Shown: positions 51,227-60,240, counted from the stretch's first letter. The stretch is 64,000 nucleotides of DNA from Deinococcus sp. QL22 (GCF_023370075.1 NZ_CP097150.1:434001-498000), one strand, 5' to 3'. Notes: a model not told the origin generated them from the sequence alone. Made by a program: numbers and translations.

Positions 51227-53452
51227 TTACGCGCTGACGGGGGCGCCCAAGGGCTCCGGCGTGCCCTTCCAGCGCAGCAGTCTCAAGGCGTTGGCGGTGA
51301 CCAGAACCGTCGCGCCGGTGTCGGCCAAGATCGCCATCCACAGGTCGGTGTAGCCCAATAAAGTGGTCACGAGAAAGATGGCTTTTAGACCCAAGGCGAA
51401 AGCGATATTGGCCTTGATGTTGCCCATGGTGGCCCGCGACAGGCCCACCAGATCGGCCACGCCCATCACGCGCTCGCGCAGCAGGGCGGCGTCAGCCGTT
51501 TCTAATGCTACGTCCGTGCCGCCGCCCATGGCGATGCCCACATCGCTCTGGGCCAGGGCGGGGGCGTCGTTGATGCCGTCGCCTACCATGGCGATCCCGC
51601 CCTGCGCCTTCAGGCCTGCGATGATCTTCAGCTTGTCTTCCGGCAGCAGATCGGCCTGCACGTCCAGGCCGAGGTCGCGGCCAATGGCCTGTCCGGTGCG
51701 GGCATTGTCTCCGGTCAGCATCAGGGTCTTGACCCCCATGTGATGGAGTTGCGCCAGTGCGGCTTTGGCATCGGGGCGGGGTTCGTCCCGGATAGCGATC
51801 AGGGCCAGGGGGCGGGTGTCGTGCAGCACCACCACGGTTCGGCCCTCGTTCTCCAGCGCGGCAATCTGGGTTTGAAGGCCACTGTCCAGACTCACCACCG
51901 TTTGAGCGTAGCGGGGCGAACTGACGTGGACGGTCTGGCCGTTGATGGTGGCCGTGACAGCTTTGCCCGGCAAGGCCTGCGCGCCCGTAATGGGGAACAG
52001 GGTCAGGCCGCGCGTCTTGGCCTCGTTCAGGATGGCTTTGGCCAGCGGATGGCTGCTGCCCGATTCCACACTGGCGGCGAGTTGCAGCACATCGCTTTCC
52101 GACCCGTGCAGGGCGATGATCTGGGTCACGCGGGGCTTCCCAGCCGTCAAGGTGCCGGTTTTGTCAAACGCTACGGTGTTCACGCCGCCAATGGCTTCCA
52201 GAGCCGCGCCGCCCTTGATCAGCAGGCCCCGGCGCGCTCCCGCGCTGATGCCACTGGTAATGGATGCCGGGACACTGAGCACCAGCGCGCACGGACAGCC
52301 GATCAGCAGCAGGCTGATGCCCTTGTAGATCCAGGGGTACCATTCAGCCCCAAAGAATAGGGGTGGAACGACGGCCACCAACGCCGAGACAGCCACCACC
52401 CCCGGCGTGTACAAACGGCTGAAGCGGTCGATAAAGCGGGCGGTGGGGGCTTTGCTGCCCTCGGCTTCCTCGACCAGTTGGATGATGCGGGCAATGGTGT
52501 TGTCGCTGGCCGCCTTGTCCACCCGCACGGTTAGCACGCCGTCGGTGTTGATGCTGCCGGCGTAGACAGAGTCGCCCACTGTTTTCACCACGGGCACGCT
52601 CTCCCCGGTGACGGGGCTGTCGTCCAGATTAGAAATGCCGGTCAGAATGGTGCCGTCGGCAGGCACGCGGGCACCGGGATTGATCTGCACGGTTTGGCCG
52701 ATGGCCAGGCGGTCTGCGGGAAGCTCACGGACGGCGCCGCCCTCCAGCAGCAGCGCGGTTTTGGGAGTGAGGGCTGCCAACGCCTGAATGCCAGCTTTGG
52801 CCCGGCCCACCGCGATGCCTTCGAGCAGCTCACCGATGGCAAAGAAGAACACGACGACCGCGCCTTCCGCGGCTTCACCGATCAAGACTGCGCCGATGGC
52901 CGCGAGGCTGACCAGGGTGTTGATGCTGAAGGGATCGCCCAGTCTGGCGCTGGCGTAAGCTTTCCGGGCCAGCGGCCAGACGCCTAAAAGCGTGGCAGCC
53001 ACGTACCCGTAGACTGAGAGCGAAGGCGCAAAGAAGCCGAACAGCCAGGCCACGGCCAGGAGCAGGCCGGAGAGCACCACCAATTTGCCCTGTCCGCTCC
53101 GGTACCAGGGCGTTCCAGTGGGAACCGTCTCGTGCGTGTGGCCCGGCGCGTCATGGTCGTGGTCTTGTGCCGCAGCGGAAACAGCTGTAGACGCGCTGGT
53201 GGACGTGGGTGCGCCAAGCAGCGACGGCGTGTACCCGAGAGATTTCAGGTTGCGCTCAAGGGTGGCGCGCGGAGTTTGCGCCTCGTCTAGGGCCAAGGTC
53301 AGGGTCTGCTTAGTAAAGCTGGTTTTGACCTCCGCTGTTCCCGGCAAGGTGGTGATCATGCGTTCAACCTTTTGGACGCAGGACGCGCAGTCCATGCCAT
53401 CGACAAAATAGGTCAATGACAAGTCATCGGAACGGAGGGGCGGGGCAGTCAT
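51227..53452 (-). CDS. Zn/Cd/Pb-type heavy-metal P-type ATPase
   Basis: 741 residues from ATG 53452 ([13 protein letters not shown]). N-terminal HMA domain with [10 protein letters not shown], His-rich linker ([13 protein letters not shown]), and P1B core: [15 protein letters not shown] (CPC), [36 protein letters not shown]8 region [40 protein letters not shown] matches ZntA, with the Lys and Asp of the Zn/Cd/Pb class. Exports these metals. An SmtB-like operator lies 12-31 bp before the start, so control by the ArsR/SmtB protein at 48393 is likely. Confidence 0.94.
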   Translation of the reverse strand: MTAPPLRSDDLSLTYFVDGMDCASCVQKVERMITTLPGTAEVKTSFTKQTLTLALDEAQTPRATLERNLKSLGYTPSLLGAPTSTSASTAVSAAAQDHDHDAPGHTHETVPTGTPWYRSGQGKLVVLSGLLLAVAWLFGFFAPSLSVYGYVAATLLGVWPLARKAYASARLGDPFSINTLVSLAAIGAVLIGEAAEGAVVVFFFAIGELLEGIAVGRAKAGIQALAALTPKTALLLEGGAVRELPADRLAIGQTVQINPGARVPADGTILTGISNLDDSPVTGESVPVVKTVGDSVYAGSINTDGVLTVRVDKAASDNTIARIIQLVEEAEGSKAPTARFIDRFSRLYTPGVVAVSALVAVVPPLFFGAEWYPWIYKGISLLLIGCPCALVLSVPASITSGISAGARRGLLIKGGAALEAIGGVNTVAFDKTGTLTAGKPRVTQIIALHGSESDVLQLAASVESGSSHPLAKAILNEAKTRGLTLFPITGAQALPGKAVTATINGQTVHVSSPRYAQTVVSLDSGLQTQIAALENEGRTVVVLHDTRPLALIAIRDEPRPDAKAALAQLHHMGVKTLMLTGDNARTGQAIGRDLGLDVQADLLPEDKLKIIAGLKAQGGIAMVGDGINDAPALAQSDVGIAMGGGTDVALETADAALLRERVMGVADLVGLSRATMGNIKANIAFALGLKAIFLVTTLLGYTDLWMAILADTGATVLVTANALRLLRWKGTPEPLGAPVSA

Positions 53453-53463
53453 GGGACGAGTAT

Positions 53464-53483
53464 ACATGAGCAGATATTCATAT
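53464..53483 (-). promoter_or_regulatory. SmtB/ArsR-like operator of the P-type ATPase
   Basis: The plus-strand reading carries ATGAGCA-N2-TATTCAT, an imperfect dyad close to the ACATGAACA..TATTCAG type bound by SmtB, CzrA and related sensors. It overlaps where the promoter and start region of the ATPase gene must lie. Confidence 0.6.
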
Positions 53484-53781
53484 GAAAGACCGCTCAGAGA
53501 CAATTGTAACGGTACTCACGAAGAAGGACATCTGAGACCCGAGGCCGGAAGATCAGGGGACAAGAAAAGGCCCTCGCACTTCGGATCTGGGATCACATGA
53601 CGGCGGTGTTGCCTCAACTGGGCTGGGGAGGCTGACTCGCCATGACCGCTCCGAAACCCTACACGTGGTTGGGCGGCGCTGGCAGTCGCGGCAACCTTCT
53701 CAGGGTTTGTGGCTTCCTCTCCCTGAGCAGAGGCTGCAAGATCCGCGGCACAGCACTGTTCTGGGCCTGACACGCGTAAGC
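53484..53781. other. Intergenic stretch with no identified feature
   Basis: About 300 bp between the ATPase promoter and the small paralogous gene. No gene or repeat recognised. Confidence 0.45.
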
Positions 53782-53988
53782 TCAGGTGGATCTCTTGACC
53801 TGCAGGGGCACCGCGTCTGAGCGCCGGTACAAGCCACTGAGGTGCTCGCGGTCGCCCGTTCGGAGCTTGAAGAGGGCGGCCACGGTTTGACCCTCCGCAG
53901 GTTGCAGGCGTTCCAGTTTCAAGGCTTCAATGGTGGCGAGGTCAGGTGGGTGGGTTTGGTGGTAGGTGGGGATCTTGTTTTTGGGCAT
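53782..53988 (-). CDS. Small protein, paralogue of the 19620-19967 gene
   Basis: 68 residues (MPKNKIPTYHQTHPPDLATIEAL..RTGDREHLSGLYRRSDAVPLQVKRST), with good identity to the first part of the 115-residue protein at 19620. The shared protein ends naturally here, so this is the better model of the family. It is predicted small, soluble and basic. About 150 bp upstream of the start is also conserved. Function unknown. Confidence 0.65.
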   Translation of the reverse strand: MPKNKIPTYHQTHPPDLATIEALKLERLQPAEGQTVAALFKLRTGDREHLSGLYRRSDAVPLQVKRST

Positions 53989-54138
53989 GAGGGAAGTTGT
54001 CCGTCCGCTGGGGCGGGCACCGAGTATCTCTCAGTTGACTTTCCCTAGCCGTGCACTGAATACACACTGGCCCGGTCACGCTCAAGCACACACTGTTCGG
54101 CCGCCCGGCGCCTCGCCTGAGGCACCCCGGACAGCAGA
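53817..54138. repeat. Repeat unit, copy 2 of 2 (partner 19797-20118)
   Basis: Same orientation and order as copy 1. Best-conserved blocks are GGCTTCAATGGTGGCGAGGT, GGTAGGTGGGGAT and the upstream CACACTGTTCGGCC / CCGGACAGCAGAT block. Confidence 0.65.
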
Positions 54139-54243
54139 TGAGCCTGCTCGTGCCTCGAGGAAGAAGTCTTGCCACTGGAGGTGCTCGTCCGGTGCCGTTC
54201 AGCACGTTCCGTCCCCAGCAGCAGCGGACGTCAATGTTGGCCA

Positions 54244-55136
54244 TCAGCTGTCCGGCATCCTCTTTCTGGCGATGATCCGGATCAGGAAGGCCAAGGCACG
54301 TGTCCGGTCATACTGCGCCAGCACGGCCTCCGCATCCTGAATGCGTCCGGGAGTACTGCTGGTCTCCGTCCCAACTTGTGCAGCGTATGACCCAAAGCGA
54401 TCCAGCGGGAGCTGAAAGCCGCGCGGCCCCACGGGCGTTTGACCCACAACCAACAGGGCGCCGCGATCCAGGCGAATGGGCCGGAGCACCTGCTGATCCA
54501 ACATAGCCCGCGCGGCACGTGCCTTGACTTCGTACTGATTAGGCCTGCTCCCGGCGGAGTGCCAGAGCGTCCCTGTGTCGAGCATCTCGCTGAAGCTGAG
54601 CGCCGATCACTTTGGCTCGACTGTTTACCGCCTGCAGGGCCAGCACCGGGTGAAGGTGCCGCAGCACATCCACGGGCACTCGTCCCGAGGAACGCTGGGG
54701 GTGGCGTGAGGCGCGAAAGCAGCGCGTCGACGCCCGTGGCCGTGGCCGACCGGACGGGGGTCGTGCGGGTGAACATGTGCAGTTGTGCGGGGTGCCCGGG
54801 TGGACGGTGCAGAACGGCGACGTGCAGGCTGCGCCAATGCGAGGTTTGCTGAGGTTGCCTTGGATCGACCGCCGGGTGCTCCAGATACAGAGCGGCCAAG
54901 GGAAGCAGGGCGTCCAGATGCGCTGGGCCAGGGACATGCAGTTGGCCGGCGCTGAGGGCGCAGGTCTGGCGCGTCCAGCGGTGTTCTTGCTGGATCAGCA
55001 GGGTGTGCGTGGGCCCGGGGCGGTGGAGGAGTTCGCGTGCCAAACTCCAGAAGTCCACAGCACACGGCGAAGCTGCGGTGAGGTCGGTCGGGCTGGGCAA
55101 GACCACCCACTGAAATTCAGGTGCAGTGGGCGTCAT
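54244..55136 (-). pseudogene. Hypothetical gene broken by frameshifts
   Basis: Starts at ATG 55136 (MTPTAPEFQWVVLPSPTD), overlapping the previous stop. The first 145 codons or so look like protein (HTLLIQQEHRWTRQTCALSAGQLHVPG..HLDALLPLAALYL). Plausible continuations are then found in a second frame (VPVDVLRHLHPVLALQAVNSRAKV, 54.5-54.7 kb) and a third (YEVKARAARAMLDQQVLRPIRLDRGALLVVG to RIIARKRMPDS, ending 54244). At least two frameshifts are needed to join them. No family was recognised. Confidence 0.5.
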
Positions 55137-55630
55137 CGGTGATCTTCCGGCACGTACGGCATGCCGCCGAAGCGTTCCTCGCCGTGTCCGCCGAGGAGGA
55201 GCAAAAAAGCTTGGAGCAACCCGTCTTCGGGGTCTTCGACGTCGCACGAAACGTATTGCGTGCCGCGATTCCCGGTCACGCGGTAGCGGGCAGGCAGTTC
55301 GAGCGTGGGTTGACCGTCGAAGGGATCGTCGTACGAACTGGTGGCCCGCGTGAGGCCCAGGCCGAGGTGAACGCCGAGCCGTCCGGCATCATGCATGAGG
55401 GCGAACAGAAAGTTGTTCCGGCGCTCGTCGTAGCCGCAGTCACGCACGCTGAGGTCAACGCACACGCAGCTGAAGTTGATCTCGACATGCCAGTGCTGTG
55501 GGGCGGGCTGCTGGGTGTAGCCCGCAGCTGCAAACAGGCCCCAGTTGCCGAGGGGCTGGAGGTAAGGCAGGGCGAGGGTGAACAGGGTGGAGACCGAGCC
55601 GTGCTGGATCTCAGAGGCAGTTGGGGTCAT
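55133..55630 (-). CDS. Hypothetical protein, 165 residues
   Basis: From ATG 55630 (MTPTASEIQHGSVSTLF), with AAGGGC upstream. Predicted globular and mixed; no signal or membrane helix. Acidic and aromatic stretch HWHVEINFSCVCVDLSVRDCGYDERRNNFLFALMHDAG, then YVSCDVEDPEDGLLQAFLLLLGG. Not recognised. Its stop overlaps the start of the broken gene downstream, and both proteins begin MTPTA, suggesting an old duplication of the 5' ends. Preceded by the repeated flank at 55637-55722. Confidence 0.62.
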   Translation of the reverse strand: MTPTASEIQHGSVSTLFTLALPYLQPLGNWGLFAAAGYTQQPAPQHWHVEINFSCVCVDLSVRDCGYDERRNNFLFALMHDAGRLGVHLGLGLTRATSSYDDPFDGQPTLELPARYRVTGNRGTQYVSCDVEDPEDGLLQAFLLLLGGHGEERFGGMPYVPEDHR

Positions 55631-55636
55631 GCCCTT

Positions 55637-55722
55637 AGGGTGAGGGGGCTGGGGGTGACGCGGGGTTCGGGAGGCGGGCCAAACATGGTCGGTGCTGCGC
55701 CTCTCCCGGATCAAACGTCTTG
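55637..55722. repeat. Repeated 5' flank, copy A (partner 57750-57837)
   Basis: About 86 bp: 28 bp identical at one end (containing GCTGGGGGTGACGCG, 55648-55662), a diverged middle, and GGATCAAACGTCTTG at the other end (55708-55722). It lies just upstream of the minus-strand gene starting 55630. Confidence 0.65.
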
Positions 55723-55954
55723 TTGGTGCTGCTGCCGGGAGGCTAGGACAACCGCGCCGATCGGGCATCAGCAGCGTTAGTTCGGGATGCTGGACGCGGT
55801 GGATGTGGGGTTCTGCACGGCGGATGAGGCAGGGATCGGCGTATTGATCTGATCCGGGTGGATGCGGCCTAGTGCCACAAAGTGCCACAGGTGGGGCCAC
55901 TTGGCCTCCATGCTGATGCCTAGAGAGGGCGTTTTGCGGTGTGTTCTAGACCGT

Positions 55955-56407
55955 TCAGCGCACTCCGAAGACGGTGATACACACGCTCGAAAGCGTGCTG
56001 TAAGTGCCTTCTTGGCGGGGCCGATCCTGCATTTCCAGCAGATACGTGAACCGGGGGGTGCTCTGCGCCGTGTATTGCCGACTCAGCCACTGTCCGTCGT
56101 TCCAGGGAAAGGGTACCTGAAAACCGACGTTCGTTATATCCAACACGCTGCGCTCCAAGCTGGCGTTGACCGTACCCCTGAAGCTAAATGTCTTGATGAA
56201 CTTCAGCTTTGACGTTGGTTTTTGAGGATAAGCAATGGTCGCGTTGGAGGCAGCGCGGTTCCGGCAGAACACATTGTCTTCGAGTGTCCAGTTCCGCTTC
56301 ACTGCGAGGCTGTTCACGAGTGTGCTGGGCGTGTGGGCATTGCCGACAGAGATGGTGGGCGTTACTTGAGCCGTCAGTGACAGCAGGGAGGCCAGAACGA
56401 AGGACAT
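55955..56407 (-). CDS. Small secreted protein
   Basis: 150 residues from ATG 56407 (MSFVLASLLSLTAQVTPTIS), with AAGGAAG upstream and a short signal peptide. The mature part has two Cys (NVFCRNRA and SSVCITVFG) that could pair, and strand-rich text (KFIKTFSFRGTVNASLERSVLDITNVGFQVPF). No family recognised. Predicted exported. Confidence 0.62.
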   Translation of the reverse strand: MSFVLASLLSLTAQVTPTISVGNAHTPSTLVNSLAVKRNWTLEDNVFCRNRAASNATIAYPQKPTSKLKFIKTFSFRGTVNASLERSVLDITNVGFQVPFPWNDGQWLSRQYTAQSTPRFTYLLEMQDRPRQEGTYSTLSSVCITVFGVR

Positions 56408-56480
56408 GCTTCCTTGTAGCACGGTCTTTCCGAGAGCAAGCGAAGATGTGCTGCTCAGCATCCACATTGTTGAGGGGGGT

Positions 56481-56924
56481 CTAACGGTGTTCTGGGCACG
56501 GCTCGATAAATTCGACGTCCAGCCAGTATTCGGCCTCAGGTTCTTCCACGTCCCCGCCTTCGGCCATCAGCTCCTGCCAGGCGGCCCAGGCTTCAGCCTG
56601 CACGTCGGGATGGCAGCCGAGGAAGTCGGCCAGCTCCATCCGCACTTCCGGATCCGGCCCCTCACGCGACAACCCTCGGTCTTGGCGGTAGGCAGCGTCC
56701 AAGAGGTCGGCGAGTTCGACAGGCGTCAATTCACGCGGGTGCAGAGGCAGAGGGTAGAGCCAAGCGGTGAAGTCTGGAGTCAGGCACTCTTTATAGAGCT
56801 TCTTGACACGAGTTAAGACACCACAAAAACGCCCTCGCCTGCCAGCCGAAGCTGAGGCGGGGACGCTGGAGTTTGGGATTGATCTCTCTCTTCTCCTCAA
56901 CACTGAGTAAGACCCCTGACCCAC
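56481..56924 (-). CDS. Hypothetical acidic protein, start uncertain
   Basis: The C-terminal 110 residues (KKLYKECLTPDFTAWLYPLPLHPRELTPVELADLLDAAYRQDRGL to VEFIEPCPEHR) look like a real helical acidic protein. The first 37 codons from GTG 56924 run through a terminator-like hairpin (56829-56862), and no ATG, GTG or TTG lies between that hairpin and the conserved part. The gene has probably lost its true 5' end, or begins at an unusual codon. No family recognised. Confidence 0.5.
   Translation of the reverse strand: MGQGSYSVLRRRERSIPNSSVPASASAGRRGRFCGVLTRVKKLYKECLTPDFTAWLYPLPLHPRELTPVELADLLDAAYRQDRGLSREGPDPEVRMELADFLGCHPDVQAEAWAAWQELMAEGGDVEEPEAEYWLDVEFIEPCPEHR
56829..56862 (-). terminator. 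CGAA-loop terminator, copy 1
   Basis: On the minus strand CCCCGCCTCAGC-TTCG-GCTGGCAGGCGAGGGC is followed by TTTTT. One of three similar hairpins (others 57492-57526, 58628-58660) in the same orientation. Confidence 0.6.
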
Positions 56925-57053
56925 ACGGGTGCCTCAAGTGAAAGGCCGCTGTCATTCATGCGGCCCTTCGGAGAAGTGGGGTGTCATGGGCTTGGCGATC
57001 AGTCTTGGGGCGAACTCCAGATCAAGACGTTTTGCTCATGCCTCGTTCGTCGT

Positions 57054-57350
57054 TCAGGGAAAAAGCATGCTCCAAAAAGCATGGTAAACGCCAACCCAGC
57101 TCCCGAGCAGGAGCATGAACGCCAGCGGCCAGTACTTGCGGAGTCGGTCGCTGATACAGATGACGATGGCTGGCAGCGGCCCAGTCAGCACGACCACGCC
57201 CAGGATGGCGTATTGAGTCCAGGGCTCCAATTCGCCCAGATGCTCAACGGCGGGCAGGATGTGGCCCAAAGCAAAGCCCAGTGCGAACATGCAGGCCATC
57301 AAGAGGGCGAACGCCAAACGGCGGAAGAGCGGCAAGAGCGGGTGTCGCAT
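57054..57350 (-). CDS. Small membrane protein
   Basis: 98 residues with three predicted helices: LAFALLMACMFALGFALGHIL (12-32), YAILGVVVLTGPLPAIVICI (47-66), and WPLAFMLLLGSWVGVYHAFW (74-93). Family not recognised. Followed about 190 bp downstream by a terminator-like hairpin. Confidence 0.6.
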   Translation of the reverse strand: MRHPLLPLFRRLAFALLMACMFALGFALGHILPAVEHLGELEPWTQYAILGVVVLTGPLPAIVICISDRLRKYWPLAFMLLLGSWVGVYHAFWSMLFP

Positions 57351-57491
57351 GACTCCACTTTGCCCTGCGCCCTCTCGAACCCTTCCCCCTGCCAGAACGC
57401 CTCATCTAGACGCATTTCACAGCAAGTATGATTCCAGTCTGAGAGCAGGCCAAAACTGTGGGGGGTCAGTTTCCTCACCTGGCGTTCAAAC

Positions 57492-57526
57492 GAGCGCCCC
57501 CGCCCGTAGCCGAAGCTGGAGCGGGG
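57492..57526 (-). terminator. CGAA-loop terminator, copy 2
   Basis: Outer arms CCCCGC/GCGGGG and inner AGC-TTCG-GCT, starting right after the stop of the minus-strand gene at 57527. Confidence 0.6.
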
Positions 57527-57721
57527 TTAGGCGAGGTAGACATAGCCCGCCCGTACCTGTTCAGCTTCCTCTTCTGTGCTGCAAAACACCTTCGTGTTCT
57601 CAATTTGCCCGTAGCAATCCACGCGAGCAGGCACGAGCCAGCACTTCACCGCGCCGTCGTCCCATTCGCGACGCTCAGGCGGTCCCAAGACTTCGATAAC
57701 GTGATGCTCAATTAAGTTCAT
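57527..57721 (-). CDS. Small hypothetical protein, 64 residues
   Basis: MNLIEHHVIEVLGPPERREWDD..VKCWLVPARVDCYGQIENTKVFCSTEEEAEQVRAGYVYLA. AGGAGA lies 6 bp before the ATG. Strand-helix pattern with three Cys; no family recognised. Flanked by the repeated 5' element (57750-57837) and a hairpin at its 3' end, so it reads as a self-contained unit. Confidence 0.6.
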   Translation of the reverse strand: MNLIEHHVIEVLGPPERREWDDGAVKCWLVPARVDCYGQIENTKVFCSTEEEAEQVRAGYVYLA

Positions 57722-57749
57722 GTTGTCTCTCCTCTAGCGGCAGGCCTGC

Positions 57750-57837
57750 AGGGTGAGGGGGCTGGGGGTGACGCGGGTGTCAGAGCGGAGACCAGACGCG
57801 GTTGGTGCAGTGCCTCCAGGATGGATCAAACGTCTTG
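57750..57837. repeat. Repeated 5' flank, copy B (partner 55637-55722)
   Basis: Shares 28 bp with copy A (GCTGGGGGTGACGCG at 57761-57775) and GGATCAAACGTCTTG (57823-57837). It lies about 30 bp before the start of the 57527-57721 gene. Two further copies of the 15-bp core alone are at 58513-58527 and 58774-58788. Confidence 0.65.
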
Positions 57838-57882
57838 CAGGCTTGGGTGCTCCGGATCTGCCCTCAGGAGCGCGATCCGCGC

Positions 57883-58350
57883 CTACCGGTGCACCTCGAC
57901 TTCTGGCCACTCCCCGGGATGACCCAGCTCCAGCAACCGGATGCGCAAGCCGGGCGGGCTCAGGTCCAGGACCTGTGCCGCGCTGAGGAAGCGGGCCCGT
58001 CCCTGCTCATTCTCGTAGAGATTGAGGGTCACGTCGGCGTATTGGAGGTCCCCACACTCCTGGCCGCCGAAAAATTCCAAATAGGCTTTGACGTAACTCT
58101 CCGTGGTGATGTCGATCGCCAACGGCTCCCCCGGCATGATCTCAAAGACCAGATCGGCGTTCACGAACCGTTGGAGCGCAGCAAATTGCATGCAGCACAG
58201 GTCAATGCTGACGCCTTCCGGCAACTCGATGACGGGCTCCCGCGCACCAGGACCGGGAAGATCCCAGGTGTCGATGAGGCGAACGCGGCTGCGAGCGAGG
58301 GTGCTGGTCGTCAGGCCTGGTGCGGCCACTGCGGCGAGGTCATGGGTCAT
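57883..58350 (-). CDS. Hypothetical protein, 155 residues
   Basis: ATG 58350 (MTHDLAAVAAPGLTTSTLARS), with CGGAGAACCCC upstream. Mixed strand text: RVRLIDTWDLPGPGAREPVIELPEGVSIDLCCMQFAAL, DLVFEIMPGEPLAIDITTESYVKAYLEFFGGQE, VTLNLYENEQGRARFL. No domain recognised. Soluble and acidic; similar in size and style to the 55133-55630 product, but no clear alignment was seen. Confidence 0.62.
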   Translation of the reverse strand: MTHDLAAVAAPGLTTSTLARSRVRLIDTWDLPGPGAREPVIELPEGVSIDLCCMQFAALQRFVNADLVFEIMPGEPLAIDITTESYVKAYLEFFGGQECGDLQYADVTLNLYENEQGRARFLSAAQVLDLSPPGLRIRLLELGHPGEWPEVEVHR

Positions 58351-58806
58351 TGGGGTTCTCCGTGTGTGTGGGGACTCCGTGATGGCGGGATGGGGTGGCC
58401 GCGCTGGGAGTGCCGCGGGCGAACTGGGGGGTCAAGCGGCTCAGAGATGGGGCCGGCGTGTGGTTGCACACAGGGGGAGGCTCAAGAGTGTTCACTCTCT
58501 TACGGTGAAGCCGCTGGGGGTGACGCGGGCCGAACACGGTAATGGGGGGGTCGTACCCCCAGCGTTCTGAACATCGCCCGCAAGTGCGGTGCAGCGTGCG
58601 CTGTCGTATTGATTCCAAAGCACAAAAGCGCCTCCGTCCACAGCCGAAGCTGGAGCGGGGTGCTCTGCCGCGTGTTCGGGGGTGGCGTGGTGTGCTGGCG
58701 GGGGTGGTTCATGGCTGCGGCACCTTAAAGAAGTGGAGGACAACGGGCTGAGTCATGTCGGGATGGTGGCAGCGCTGGGGGTGACGCGAGTCGAGTTCAG
58801 TGGGCA
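58351..58806. other. Gap with repeats, no supported gene
   Basis: Holds two copies of GCTGGGGGTGACGCG (58513-58527, 58774-58788). Overlapping minus-strand frames (58492-58743, 58500-58712) run through the hairpin at 58628-58660 and are probably not coding. Confidence 0.55.
58628..58660 (-). terminator. CGAA-loop terminator, copy 3
   Basis: CAGC-CGAA-GCTG core (58641-58652) inside a GC stem, with TTTT after it on the minus strand. It could end the transcript of the peroxiredoxin-like gene. Confidence 0.6.
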
Positions 58807-59289
58807 TTAGGATGCTTGCATGGCCCATTTCAAGATCTGGTGGGTGGGGAGCCAGTCGGCTCCATACCGGGCGTAATGTGCGTGCTCGATCTCTCCGGTG
58901 CGGCTGATGAGGAATTCGGCAGGCATGCGGAAGCGTTCATCGTGCAGGGTGGTGGGGTTCAGGTGCCGGAGGTGTGGTGCGAGGGCATTCAGATGGCGCA
59001 GGTCCAACACCCCTTTGAGACTGTGGCCTAAGCCGTAGCGGGCGTAGGTGGCGTCGGTGGGGTCGGCCAGCACCGGGTAGGGCATCGACACCTGTCTCAG
59101 GCCCTCTTGCAGCGCACTCACCGAACTGCTCCAGACCGAGACCAGTTGGATGTCCTGCTGGGCCAGCAGAGGCGCGAGGGCAGCCAGCTCGGTCTGCCGA
59201 GCGTGGCACACGAGGCAGGTGCTCTGAAGGTTGAACGTCAGCCAGACCCGTTGTCCTCGCAGACTGTGGACACGGTAAGCTGGCGGCAT
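58807..59289 (-). CDS. Peroxiredoxin-like (AhpC/TSA) protein
   Basis: 160 residues from ATG 59289 (MPPAYRVHSLRGQRVWLTF). Thioredoxin fold with LTFNLQSTCLVCHARQTELAALAPLL (CLVC, CxxC in place of the usual T-x-x-C), VSMPYPVLADPTDATYARYGL, and FRMPAEFLISRTGEIEHAHYARYGADW. It resembles redoxin-family proteins related to AhpC/TSA. Cytosolic; thiol oxidoreductase or peroxidase role inferred. A longer start at 59367 is possible. Its start codon overlaps that of a plus-strand gene. Confidence 0.8.
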   Translation of the reverse strand: MPPAYRVHSLRGQRVWLTFNLQSTCLVCHARQTELAALAPLLAQQDIQLVSVWSSSVSALQEGLRQVSMPYPVLADPTDATYARYGLGHSLKGVLDLRHLNALAPHLRHLNPTTLHDERFRMPAEFLISRTGEIEHAHYARYGADWLPTHQILKWAMQAS

Positions 59290-59581
59290 GTCTGCCCCCC
59301 AATGGATTGCCTGTGTGTTCCTCACTGACCCGGCGATGCTCTCCCTGGAAATGGCTGTGGTATTCATCCGTGCCTATTCCAGAAAAGAGGCTCTGCGGGT
59401 GATTGACGACCAACTCCAGACGTCCGGCAAGCTGATCGGCTTTGAGGGCAACATCAAAACATATGAAGTGCCACGCTTGGAACCGTGTCGCGAGGGGCAA
59501 GAGAAGATGATGGAGCAGATGTACTTGGAAACGTTACAACAGTCGATCGGCAATCGGGGCATCGTCGTTAAGCCGCAGTAA
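59288..59581 (+). CDS. Small hypothetical protein, 97 residues
   Basis: MSAPQWIACVFLTDPAMLSLEMAVVFIRAYSRKEALRVIDDQLQTSGKLIGFEG, then a helix ending KMMEQMYLETLQQSIGNRGIVVKPQ. Strand-helix alternation suggests a small ferredoxin-like fold. Its ATG shares two bases with the start codon of the divergent peroxiredoxin-like gene; a start at the in-frame ATG 59339 would avoid this. Terminator hairpin at 59708. No family recognised. Confidence 0.6.
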   Translation: MSAPQWIACVFLTDPAMLSLEMAVVFIRAYSRKEALRVIDDQLQTSGKLIGFEGNIKTYEVPRLEPCREGQEKMMEQMYLETLQQSIGNRGIVVKPQ

Positions 59582-59707
59582 CAGCCGACCTCTGTCCAGT
59601 TGATGGTTGCTGTGGATGCTCACGCCAGCGAGAGTCTGTCCAGCGCCACGCGAGCGGCCCAGGGGTTCAGGTCTGGCTGAACGTTGTGTTTGGCCGGCCA
59701 AACGTAA

Positions 59708-59731
59708 AACCCCCAACAAGTGTCGGGGGTT
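59708..59731 (+). terminator. Terminator-like hairpin
   Basis: AACCCCC..GGGGGTT with inner ACA/TGT pairing; GGGGGTTTTAC follows on the minus strand. It lies 127 bp after the stop of the 59288 gene. Confidence 0.6.
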
Positions 59732-59901
59732 GACTTAAAAGAGTGCGAGGCTGTGCCTGGGAACACAGAAGCCTAAATGAGTTCGAGGAGTTTTAATGTT
59801 GCAAACAGCGCTTGGAGTGCCAGAAGAACGGTTAAAACAATACCGGCCCACTGTTGCACCTGCGCTGGTTGAATTGTTTCCCGTTTTCTGGTAGTTCTCT
59901 T

Positions 59902-60207
59902 ATGAATCAAGAAATTTCACCACCTTTAGGGCGCACACTGTTACAGCAGTACGGCTCCGCAATCCGCTCAAATCAACTCGGCCATCGTCTCTGGTGCCAA
60001 GGCCTGCACTTCCACCGTGTAGAAGTCGTCCTGTGGCAGGAGGAAGAGGGCGCGGTGTGCCTGACACTGTTGGAAAGTCAATGTGGTGACGAATCAGTGT
60101 ACGTTCCACCCGAGCTGACTGCACAGGAGACTGTCTCAGCTGACTCCCATTCCCTAAGCGGGCGGGCTGATCTCAACCCTGCGCGGCTTTGGTGCGGTGT
60201 GGCCTAA
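59902..60207 (+). CDS. Small hypothetical protein, 101 residues
   Basis: From ATG 59902 (MNQEISPPLGRTLLQQYG). Region RSNQLGHRLWCQGLHFHRVEVVLWQEEEGAVCLTLLESQCGDESVYVPPEL looks folded, with three Cys; the tail is Ser-rich. Convergent with the GGDEF-EAL gene. No family recognised. Confidence 0.5.
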   Translation: MNQEISPPLGRTLLQQYGSAIRSNQLGHRLWCQGLHFHRVEVVLWQEEEGAVCLTLLESQCGDESVYVPPELTAQETVSADSHSLSGRADLNPARLWCGVA

Positions 60208-60240
60208 GTGCATGCTCGGGCTGGGGCACTTGAGCGGCGT

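Noticed and set aside
58492..58743. Overlapping small minus-strand ORFs
   Set aside because: They run through a terminator-like hairpin and repeat cores, and have low-complexity Pro/Thr/His composition.
55640..58790. Four copies of a 15-mer considered as a CRISPR-like array
   Set aside because: Spacing is irregular (hundreds to thousands of bp), with no spacer structure and no cas genes.
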